A DNA stretch of 41,919 nt from Gammaproteobacteria bacterium (GTDB lineage: Bacteria; Pseudomonadota; Gammaproteobacteria; GRL18): NCBI GenBank assembly GCA_016744375.1, contig JADGEM010000044.1:1-41919 (forward strand), written 5' to 3'. A program made the translations under genes and the position numbers. Positions 35,218 through 41,919 of the stretch are shown here, one piece after another; the first letter of the stretch is position 1, and the number at the start of each line of letters is the position of its first letter. The notes under the pieces are model-generated. The model searched no databases. It had not been told where the DNA came from and worked only from the letters and a program-made list of their open reading frames with translations.

Positions 35218-35535
35218 TTAGCGCTTATTATTTTTAAAATAATTGTAACGGTACAACCAATAAGGGATAGCAATGGCTTCACCCAGTATGGCCGGAATAC
35301 TTATACGGTTGTTGTAGAGGATTAGTTCCGGATTAAGCGGCCAAAAGAGCCAGAAAAGCAGAGATAATAAAAAAGCTGTGATATAAGTGAGTGCCAGACA
35401 GGAGAGAGCATCACTTAATGATCTTTCTCTGGGAGCAAGAAAACGTGCCATAAGCAACCATTGCCCTATAGTAATAATAATCTGAATCGGGGCATTGACT
35501 GAAAGAGCCAGAAAGACAACGTCAAAAACAGGCAT
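35218..35535 (-). CDS. Small hypothetical membrane protein
   Basis: A 105-residue hydrophobic protein with three predicted membrane segments (about 5-28, 43-66 and 77-95) and a basic C-terminus (RYNYFKNNKR). I do not recognise a family. It faces ycgL with only 8 bp between their stop codons, and the 18-bp repeat tract lies just upstream of its start. Length, hydrophobic periodicity and a clean ATG support a real gene. Confidence 0.65.
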   Translation of the reverse strand: MPVFDVVFLALSVNAPIQIIITIGQWLLMARFLAPRERSLSDALSCLALTYITAFLLSLLFWLFWPLNPELILYNNRISIPAILGEAIAIPYWLYRYNYFKNNKR

Positions 35536-35557
35536 TTACGTGATATTTACTCTTTTG

Positions 35558-35666
35558 TTCGTTGATGGTTTTTTATTCGTCGATGACTCTTAGTTAGTTG
35601 ATGACTCTTTATTCGTTGATGACTCTTAAGTTCGTTGACGACTCTTTATTCGTTGATGAATCCACC
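35558..35666 (+). repeat. Six-copy 18-bp tandem repeat running into the argF 3' end
   Basis: Consensus TTCGTTGATGACTCTTTA, repeated at 35558, 35576, 35594, 35612, 35631 and 35649. Units are 18 bp, with one of 19 bp. The rightmost copy is the last codons and stop of argF itself (35646-35666), and the copies become more diverged away from the gene, apart from variable third-position-like changes. The array looks like a minisatellite seeded by the argF terminus. It fills the gap between argF and the small membrane protein gene. Confidence 0.85.
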
Positions 35667-36575
35667 CATTAAAAATTCTAACAAAGCCTTTTGAGCATGC
35701 AATCGGTTTCCAGCCTCATCCCAGACGACACTTTGTTTACCGTCAATAACGGAGGCGCTGACTTCTTCGCCGCGGTGTGCTGGCAGGCAATGCATAAACA
35801 GGGCTTCTTTATCAGCCTGAGCCATCAGTTTATCATCGACAATAAAACCATCAAAGGCCACTTCTCTACGTGTCTGTTCTTCTTCCTGCCCCATTGATGT
35901 CCAGACATCAGTGACGACCAGATCAGAGTCAGTGGCAGCAGCCATTGGATCACGGATAATTTCAACCTGATCACCCGCTTCTGCAAAAATACTCTGCTCA
36001 GGATCATAACCCTCAGGACAGGCAATGTTTAACTTAAAGCCCCATTGGCGGGCAGCATTGATATAGGAGTGACACATATTATTGCCATCACCAATCCAGG
36101 TGACAGTTTTTCCTTCTATACTACCTCGATGTTCCTGGTAGCACTGCATATCAGCAAGTAACTGGCAAGGATGATACCGATCTGTGAGGGCGTTGATTAC
36201 TGGCACAGAAGAATACCGAGCAAATTTCTCCAGCTTCTCATGCTCAAAAGTACGGATCATAATAGTATCCACCATTTGAGATAAGACTCGGGCACTGTCT
36301 TCAATGGGTTCACCACGGCCTAATTGAGTATCTCGGGGTGAAAGAAATAAAGCACCGCCGCCGAACTGTAACATGCCAGTTTCGAATGAAACACGAGTGC
36401 GGGTTGAAGATTTTTCAAAAATCATTCCCAGCATACGATTTTTTAATGGCTCGTAAATATCTCCGTTTTTTTGCATTTTTTTAAGAACAATGGCCCGATC
36501 GGTCATGTTTTTCAGCTCAATACTGGAAAAGTCCATTAATGTTAAAAAGTGGCGTAATTTGTTGTCTTCAGTCAT
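35646..36575 (-). CDS. argF: Ornithine carbamoyltransferase (ArgF)
   Basis: About 309 residues. The carbamoyl-phosphate site is present as [12 protein letters not shown] and [10 protein letters not shown], and the ornithine site includes the [11 protein letters not shown] segment with its catalytic cysteine. The enzyme makes citrulline from ornithine and carbamoyl phosphate. The ATG at 36575 is preceded by AGAAGAAAAG and is preferred to a TTG at 36608 that would add eleven residues. It follows argD by 44 bp in the same operon. Its last six codons form one unit of the tandem repeat downstream. Confidence 0.96.
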   Translation of the reverse strand: MTEDNKLRHFLTLMDFSSIELKNMTDRAIVLKKMQKNGDIYEPLKNRMLGMIFEKSSTRTRVSFETGMLQFGGGALFLSPRDTQLGRGEPIEDSARVLSQMVDTIMIRTFEHEKLEKFARYSSVPVINALTDRYHPCQLLADMQCYQEHRGSIEGKTVTWIGDGNNMCHSYINAARQWGFKLNIACPEGYDPEQSIFAEAGDQVEIIRDPMAAATDSDLVVTDVWTSMGQEEEQTRREVAFDGFIVDDKLMAQADKEALFMHCLPAHRGEEVSASVIDGKQSVVWDEAGNRLHAQKALLEFLMGGFINE

Positions 36576-36619
36576 TATCTTTTCTTCTGCTAAGCAGTTT
36601 ATTTTCAAGTTATTTGAGT

Positions 36620-37810
36620 CTATAGGTCTCTGATCAGTTCACTCACTAATGATATAATTTCATCAGCCTGATTATTACTGGTAATTAATGCGGGTAATAA
36701 ACGCACAACATTATCAGCAGTAACATTAATCAGTAATTGTTTATTCAGTGCTTTTTGTACCAGTTCAGTGCAGGGCTTATTAAGCTCTATGCCGATCATA
36801 AGGCCTTTACCCCTGATATCTTTGACTAAGCCCTGTTGGATTAAATCGGCCAGTGATTTTTTAAAACCTTGTTGAAAATAAACACCTAAGTCAGCGGCAC
36901 GTTGCTCAAGATTTTGTTCTGACATGGTTTTAATCGTTGCCAGTGCCGCAGCACATGCAAGAGGATTACCACCGAATGTGGAACCATGATTTCCAGGAAC
37001 CAGAACTTCGGCTGCTGCACCTTTAGCAAGACAGGCACCAATTGGAAAACCATTACCCAGACCTTTGGCCAGAGTCATAATGTCCGGTACTATGTCACTA
37101 TGTTGTCCGGCAAACCATTTACCTGTCCTGCAAATACCAGTTTGTATCTCATCCAGTATCATTAGAAAACCTTTCTCATCACAAAAAGTACGGATTTCCT
37201 GTAAATAGCTGGTTGCAGGTGTTGCCAGCCCACCTTCACCCTGAATGGGCTCAACCATAATTGCAACAACATTATCATTATCATCCGCAGCCTGTTTGAT
37301 GGCATCCATATTTTCAAAGTCAACATGAATAAAGCCTGGCACCAGAGGTTCAAATCCAGCATGAACTTTGGCGTTGCCTGTGGCGGACAGGGTTGATAAG
37401 GTTCTGCCATGGAAACTTTTGTTGGCAACTATAATCGTGGGTAGGTCAACTTTATCTTTGAACGCATCCGCAGTATGGCCGTATTTTCGGGCGATTTTAA
37501 TGGCAGCTTCATTTGCTTCTGCGCCTGAATTACTGAAAAAAACACGATCCATTGAGGATAAGTCGCACAGTTTATCAGCTAACTCTTCCTGTTTTGGAAT
37601 GCCGTACAGGTTTGATGTGTGCATTAAAGTCGCAGCTTGTTCACTGATCGCCAGGGTAACTGCTGGATGGCTATGGCCAAGACCACATACAGCAATACCA
37701 GTCAGCGCATCAAGATAGCGCTGTCCCTGCTCGTCATACAGGTAACAACCTTCACCTTTGACAAAACTGACCGGTAACCGGCCATAGGTATTCATTATGT
37801 GATCTGACAC
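36620..37810 (-). CDS. argD: Acetylornithine aminotransferase (ArgD)
   Basis: A 396-residue class III aminotransferase. The PLP lysine is Lys249 in [14 protein letters not shown]; Asp220 in [16 protein letters not shown] contacts the pyridine ring, and [20 protein letters not shown] is the phosphate-binding region. It converts N-acetylglutamate semialdehyde to N-acetylornithine in arginine synthesis and can serve succinyl-diaminopimelate in lysine synthesis. The start codon is GTG with AGGAG seven bases upstream. It is cotranscribed with argF. A terminator-like hairpin in the leader may control expression. Confidence 0.95.
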   Translation of the reverse strand: MSDHIMNTYGRLPVSFVKGEGCYLYDEQGQRYLDALTGIAVCGLGHSHPAVTLAISEQAATLMHTSNLYGIPKQEELADKLCDLSSMDRVFFSNSGAEANEAAIKIARKYGHTADAFKDKVDLPTIIVANKSFHGRTLSTLSATGNAKVHAGFEPLVPGFIHVDFENMDAIKQAADDNDNVVAIMVEPIQGEGGLATPATSYLQEIRTFCDEKGFLMILDEIQTGICRTGKWFAGQHSDIVPDIMTLAKGLGNGFPIGACLAKGAAAEVLVPGNHGSTFGGNPLACAAALATIKTMSEQNLEQRAADLGVYFQQGFKKSLADLIQQGLVKDIRGKGLMIGIELNKPCTELVQKALNKQLLINVTADNVVRLLPALITSNNQADEIISLVSELIRDL

Positions 37811-37895
37811 TGATAGCTCCTAAAACTAAAACCTTAAATGAGGCTGTGAACAAAAGTTCCTAAAAAAAACTGTGTGTGGCAAAATAGAGACTTTA

Positions 37896-37928
37896 AAATA
37901 AAAAAAGCAGCCGGTAAGACTGCTTTTT
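37896..37928 (-). terminator. Intrinsic terminator in the argD leader
   Basis: On the minus strand AAAAAGCAG (37928-37920) pairs with CTGCTTTTT (37910-37902) around a nine-base loop, and the run TTTTTTTATTTT continues to about 37896. It lies between the argD promoter and the argD start, so readthrough or antitermination would be needed for expression from that promoter. The hairpin is also followed by a T-run on the plus strand, so it could work in both directions. Confidence 0.65.
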
Positions 37929-37941
37929 ATGTAGACTGACC

Positions 37942-37970
37942 ATTATAATAATTTTATTAAATGATATCAA
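37942..37970 (-). promoter_or_regulatory. Near-consensus sigma-70 promoter upstream of argD
   Basis: On the minus strand TTGATA (37970-37965) and a perfect TATAAT (37947-37942) are separated by exactly 17 bp, the best sigma-70 promoter seen in the window. The predicted start is near 37935, and the transcript would meet the hairpin within the first ~40 bases. No clear ArgR box was seen over it. Confidence 0.65.
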
Positions 37971-38019
37971 TCACTGATTTCTATGGTTATTTAGATAATT
38001 GTCTTAAATGGATGCCTGA

Positions 38020-38919
38020 ATGCTGACAATAGAAAGAAGAAATAAAGCCTATCTCAACTGGGTTCATGAATGTAATCAGTACAGTCCGAATGATTATCTA
38101 CCGTTTTTTATCGATTCATCAATACTGGGTTATATTCACAAAGATAAATTGAATGTTTTTGAGCCTTTTAAGTCTATTTTTTTATTCTCAGAGTTTCAAG
38201 GTCGGGAAGCATTGACGTTTCAGACAAATGTGAATGATTTTGACAGCCGTAGTCGGGCGGTTGCTGAAGTGGCCCGAAGCTGGTACCAATCTGGAGTGAT
38301 CACATCATGGGTTGATGAGCAATATAATGTCAATACAGGATTTAATCATCCATCCTTTTTTACCATTGAACGAGCGGCTTCATCCCTTCTTGGGATTCAA
38401 AAATATGGGATTCATTTGAATGCCTGGGTGGAAAAAGAGGGTAAACTGTATCTCTGGGTTGCCAGGCGTGCAAAAGACAAACATACTTTTCCAGGTAAAC
38501 TAGATCATCTTGTGGCTGGTGGCCACGGTGCGGGTTATCGCATTGAAGAAACAATGATCAAAGAATGTGCAGAAGAGGCTAATGTCCCTGAGAATATTGC
38601 TCAGCAGTCAAAGCCTGTTTCTCTGGTGTCTTATACGATGGATGTGCAACAAAAACTACAGCAAGATAATTTATTTATTTATGATTTAAAGCTGAAGTCT
38701 GATTTTGTTCCTGAAAATACAGATGGTGAAGCGGAAGAATTTTACCTCTGGCCTATTGAAAAGGTATTAAATTGTGTAGCAACTACCCGTGATTACAAAA
38801 TCAATTGTAATCTGGTTATTATTGATTTTGCTATCCGTCATGGCTATTTGAAGCCCGATGAACCTTATTACACGGCTATTTGTTCGGGATTACATGGTAG
38901 TTTTAACCAATACAAATAA
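38020..38919 (+). CDS. Nudix hydrolase, DUF4743/Tnr3-like
   Basis: A 299-residue protein. The N-terminal ~120 residues are of the DUF4743 type, found ahead of Nudix domains in thiamine-pyrophosphokinase-related proteins (PFFIDSSILGYIHKDKLN opening). The Nudix box is in the C-terminal half: G-x5-E-x7-K-E-C-x-E-E in the GGHGAGYRIEETMIKECAEE segment, with lysine in place of the usual arginine. KLDHLVAGGHGAGY just before it is typical of this group. A role in hydrolysing damaged thiamine diphosphate or a related nucleotide is suggested by the family only. It is divergent from argD and followed 27 bp later by the amidohydrolase gene. Confidence 0.87.
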   Translation: MLTIERRNKAYLNWVHECNQYSPNDYLPFFIDSSILGYIHKDKLNVFEPFKSIFLFSEFQGREALTFQTNVNDFDSRSRAVAEVARSWYQSGVITSWVDEQYNVNTGFNHPSFFTIERAASSLLGIQKYGIHLNAWVEKEGKLYLWVARRAKDKHTFPGKLDHLVAGGHGAGYRIEETMIKECAEEANVPENIAQQSKPVSLVSYTMDVQQKLQQDNLFIYDLKLKSDFVPENTDGEAEEFYLWPIEKVLNCVATTRDYKINCNLVIIDFAIRHGYLKPDEPYYTAICSGLHGSFNQYK

Positions 38920-38946
38920 AGGCTCTTAATCATTAGAAGGCTCTCA

Positions 38947-40053
38947 ATGAAAAAAATACTCTTTTTACTTTTTATTATCTTATTTTCCATATTTATGTTC
39001 TTTCGAGATCATAAAATTGAGCATTTAAATCCTGGTGTTGGCAAGTCAATTATTGATATACATGTGCATGTAGCAGGACTTGGTTATGGTGATAGTGGTT
39101 GTTTTATCAATGAAACAATGCGCAATAATATCCGCTTTCCATTTTACTTATGGTCAATGGATGTGACTGAAGAAGAATTAATTCAGCAGGGTGATCGGAT
39201 TTTATTTAAAAAACTCAGTGATAAAATTGCTCGTTCTGAAACAGTAAAACAAGCCGTTATTTTAGCAATGGATGGTTTTGTTGATCACAATGGTGTTTTA
39301 AATAAGCAGGAAACTCAGATTTATATTCCTAATGATTATGTCGTAAAAGAATCGGCTCTTTATGATAATCTATTGTTTGGTGCCAGTATCAATCCCAATC
39401 GAAAAGATGCTTTACAACGATTGCGAGAGGTAAAGGAAAAGGGGGCTGTTTTAGTCAAATGGATACCCTCTATTATGAATATCGATCCATCTAGTTCTGA
39501 ACTGATTCCTTTTTATCAATTAATGGCAAAACTAAAAATACCCCTTTTGACTCATACCGGAATGGAAAAATCCTTTGCTAATGCACGGGATGAACTGGCC
39601 GACCCGAAACGTTTAAAATTAGCTTTAGATCATGGCGTCACAGTGATTGCTGCACACATTGCCACCACAGGGAAAAGTGAAGGCGAAGATAATTTTGCTC
39701 GAATATTACCAATGCTTCAGCAGTATCCTAACCTGTATGTTGATATTTCCAGTCTGACCCAAATCAACAAGCTTAATTATTTATCTCGAGCAATGAAAGA
39801 AGAAGGGATCACTGAAAAAATGATTTATGGTACCGATTGGCCACTGCAGTTCTTTCCAATTATATCTCCCTGGTATCATATTAATCACATTAGCTTCAAA
39901 GATGCCTACCATATCGGTGGAATTCATAATCAATGGGATAGAGATGTCGCATTAAAAACAGCTTTTGGTGTATCGGATGAAGTGTTTTTAAGAACGGGGG
40001 TGTTGCTGGAGCAACTTAGCAGTAACAAACCCGCCCAGCATCAAAATGAATAA
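38947..40053 (+). CDS. Membrane-anchored amidohydrolase-family protein
   Basis: A 368-residue protein with an N-terminal hydrophobic segment (~3-19) that is a signal anchor or uncleaved signal, followed by an amidohydrolase-2-like TIM barrel. Metal ligands are visible: HxH in IIDIHVHVAG, a histidine in LLTHTGMEKS, another in VIAAHIATTG and the aspartate in MIYGTDWPLQ. Lys177 or so (AVLVKWIPSI) may be the strand-4 lysine. The fold would be extracytoplasmic, unusual for this family; the substrate is unknown. AGAAGG precedes the ATG, and the gene is probably cotranscribed with the Nudix gene. Confidence 0.83.
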   Translation: MKKILFLLFIILFSIFMFFRDHKIEHLNPGVGKSIIDIHVHVAGLGYGDSGCFINETMRNNIRFPFYLWSMDVTEEELIQQGDRILFKKLSDKIARSETVKQAVILAMDGFVDHNGVLNKQETQIYIPNDYVVKESALYDNLLFGASINPNRKDALQRLREVKEKGAVLVKWIPSIMNIDPSSSELIPFYQLMAKLKIPLLTHTGMEKSFANARDELADPKRLKLALDHGVTVIAAHIATTGKSEGEDNFARILPMLQQYPNLYVDISSLTQINKLNYLSRAMKEEGITEKMIYGTDWPLQFFPIISPWYHINHISFKDAYHIGGIHNQWDRDVALKTAFGVSDEVFLRTGVLLEQLSSNKPAQHQNE

Positions 40054-40149
40054 AATCAGAACACCAGCAATCTTCATCGCCACAGTAATATCGCGTAATT
40101 CTTTGGTATTAACACCCGCTAAACGAACGTCTATGACTTTACTCTGCAT
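39988..40149 (-). CDS. Possible small membrane protein overlapping the amidohydrolase 3' end
   Basis: From the ATG at 40149 a 53-residue frame reads MQSKVIDVRLAGVNTKELRD and then a convincing hydrophobic helix (VLILFILMLGGFVTAKLL), ending QHPRS. A TTG at 40170 could extend it by seven residues. It overlaps the opposite gene by 66 bp and lacks a clear ribosome-binding site. The membrane helix and charged N-terminus look protein-like, but the overlap with the real gene could create this by chance. Confidence 0.3.
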   Translation of the reverse strand: MQSKVIDVRLAGVNTKELRDITVAMKIAGVLILFILMLGGFVTAKLLQQHPRS

Positions 40150-40170
40150 ATGAAAGTTGAGCAAGCTCAA

Positions 40171-40487
40171 ACGAAAATCTGCTGACGGATGTAATGCACT
40201 GCTGCTCTATCATATGAATTTTGGCAACCGGTCAATTACAAATGTAAAATTACCTTATAAAGTACAAAAAACAAGAAGGGTCAGGTTATTTTATGAAGAT
40301 GGTTGTGATCGTGATAAAAATTTATAAACGACCTTAATAAGTCCTTCGAACTGCTTTTCCCTGAGCAATTATAATCATTGACTATTTTTTCTATAGGAAA
40401 CTCTCTGGCACAGCGAGCTTTTAGTCCGTGACTTCAGGGATGATAAAGTGTGTCCTCAATGATGCTTTTGAAAGTGCTATCCTGTAT
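40171..40487. other. Intergenic region with no recognised gene
   Basis: This 317-bp stretch lies between the amidohydrolase end (and the small minus-strand frame) and the end of the GGDEF-EAL gene. I found no frame of convincing length, no tRNA-like structure and no clear hairpin followed by a T-run. It may hold the terminators of two converging units. Confidence 0.6.
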
Positions 40488-41878
40488 TTATAGAGAGCGG
40501 GTTTCATGAAAATATAAGTGTTCAAATTCCTCTTTTTCAATCGGTTTGGAAAAATAATAGCCCTGTAGAATATCACATTGTTTTTGAGTCAGGAAATCAA
40601 CCTGCTCAGAAGTTTCAACGCCTTCTGCAACAACGCTTAAATTGAATGTGTTTGCCAGATTCAGAATGCTGGAAACCATGGCTTTATTTTGTTCGTTTGT
40701 ATGCAAGTGGCTGACAAAAGAGCGATCGATTTTAAGTTCATCAATGGGTAATTGGGTGATGTAACTTAAAGATGAGTAGCCTGTACCAAAATCATCCATG
40801 GAAAAATGAATGCCTGATTTTTTTAATTCATTCATGATCATAATGAGTTTTGTAATATCTGCGGCTGCAATTGTTTCAGTAAGCTCAAATATTATTTTTG
40901 AACAAAGTGAGGGCTTAAGATGATGTCGCAAACAAATTTGCTTTACATCCTCAATAAAATTGTGATGAAAAATCTGCCTCATACTGATATTGATTGAAAA
41001 TTGCTCCAAAATAAGACCCTTAGTCTCCCATTGATGAAGAATTATGATGGCTTCTTCTAGAATGTACTTTCCAAGTTCAATGATGATACCGGTCTGTTCA
41101 GCAATGGGGATAAAGTCGGCAGGTGAGACCATGCCGAGCTTGTCATTATTCCAGCGAACCAGTACTTCGCAACCCATAATTCTCTGGGACAAGTTATATT
41201 GAGGCTGAAACTTGAGCTTAATTTCATTTTTTTCTAGAGCGAAATGAAGCAAACGTTCTATTTCTAGCTTTTTTTCAATTTTTCTGGAAAATTCATCGTT
41301 AAATAAAATGACTCCATCTCGACCTGAAGCTTTAGCTTCATACATGGCAATATCAGCTTCTTTAACAAAGTTACTGACCTTAATGTCTCTATTACTCAAA
41401 ACATTGATGCCAATGCTGGCACTGATATAAAGATGATGAGGTTCTATGATGTAGTTATTTTTTATTTTTTCAAGCAGCTGTTTAGAAAATTGTTGAGCAG
41501 TTAGCCGGCATTCTTTCTTATCTTTAAATTCCGGACTGATAATTATAAATTCATCACCGCCTAATCTGGCCAGGGTGTGCTGATCACTGATGTGATTTTT
41601 CATTCGTTCTGTGACTTCAACTAATAATTTGTCTCCAATATCATGCCCCAATGAATCATTAATCGTCTTAAAATATCCAGATCGATTAATAATAAATAGG
41701 CATAGTGTCCAGTGGATTTTAAATTATTGATGGTCTGCTGTAGTTCGCAAATAAATTGACTTCGGTTGTACAGGCCTGTTAACTGATCATGTGAAGCTTG
41801 ATAATCTGTTTTTAATAAAAGTTCATAGGGAGGATCTTTAGAGGTTGAATTGAAGCCAGTTTGATGATCAAATAGAAG
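40488..41878 (-). pseudogene. GGDEF-EAL protein gene, frameshifted in the GGDEF domain
   Basis: The intact 3' frame (start-like codon at 41651) encodes the second half of a GGDEF domain (RLGGDEFIII) and a complete EAL phosphodiesterase domain. Its motifs are EVLVRW, NISMRQIF, DDFGTGYSSL, ELKIDRSFV, VVAEGVET and QGYYFSKP, with the EVL variant of EAL. The first half of the GGDEF domain lies upstream in another frame (41878-41674: SHDQLTGLYNRSQF, then LLLIDLD). Adding one A to the run at 41670-41673 restores IDLDIFKTINDSLGHDIGDK, the family sequence. Upstream of 41878 all frames are closed within 41 bp, so the 5' end is also missing or damaged. Either a recent pseudogene or a sequencing error near the edge. 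Confidence 0.8.
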
Positions 41879-41919
41879 TTACCAGACCACTATTTATTCA
41901 CTTCAAAAAGACTTCAAAA

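Noticed and set aside
36576..36608. Upstream TTG start for argF
   Set aside because: The eleven extra residues are unlike the family, and the ATG at 36575 has a better ribosome-binding sequence.
1..41919. CRISPR arrays, tRNA genes, rRNA genes and insertion sequences
   Set aside because: No direct-repeat/spacer arrays, no cloverleaf with a GGTTCGAAT-type arm, no rRNA-like segment and no transposase were recognised by reading; a covariance-model search was not possible.

Overview
The window is AT-rich chromosomal DNA, very probably from a gammaproteobacterium. YcgL (34922), a YgiM-type SH3 protein (33644), a kinase-acetyltransferase type ArgA (27949) and a NodT/HAE1-RND efflux operon all point that way. 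The FdsD-type formate dehydrogenase, V-type ATPase and DsrE-like proteins would suit a sulfur- or C1-metabolising bacterium, but that narrower placement is inference. No tRNA, rRNA, CRISPR array or insertion sequence was recognised.

Left part (1-10066): the end of an NAD-linked formate dehydrogenase operon (fdsA 3' end, fdhD, fdsD). It is followed by a tightly packed five-gene signalling operon: response regulator, membrane-anchored UrtA-like binding protein, Cache/PAS histidine kinase, HD-GYP response regulator and a second PAS histidine kinase. The binding protein has no transporter genes beside it, so it may work as a periplasmic sensor for the kinases.

Middle (10100-18693, minus strand): a complete nine-gene V-type ATPase operon, in transcription order G/H, C, I, K, F, E, A, B, D. 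Divergent from it is an RND efflux operon (lipoprotein adaptor, HAE1 pump, outer-membrane factor) followed by a YbaN/DUF454 gene.

The most unusual locus is 25180-27126. An ECF sigma factor is translationally coupled to an anti-sigma factor whose extracytoplasmic domain is DsrE-like, and facing away from them is a secreted DsrE-like protein. The divergent intergenic region holds two back-to-back promoters with the same motif, GGAATAAAA, a 16-17 bp spacer, then CGTCTTATTA. They probably form the autoregulated sigma promoter and the target promoter. A self-contained envelope thiol or sulfur stress module is the natural hypothesis.

Right part (27177-41919): an orphan phage-type adenine methyltransferase with a gene remnant behind it, then amino-acid biosynthesis genes (argA, ilvD, argD-argF), a sodium/solute symporter, two PilZ proteins, YgiM and YcgL family proteins, a Nudix hydrolase and a membrane-anchored amidohydrolase. 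The last gene is a GGDEF-EAL gene broken by a frameshift. Smaller points of interest are an 18-bp tandem repeat growing out of the argF 3' end and a consensus promoter followed at once by an intrinsic terminator ahead of argD.
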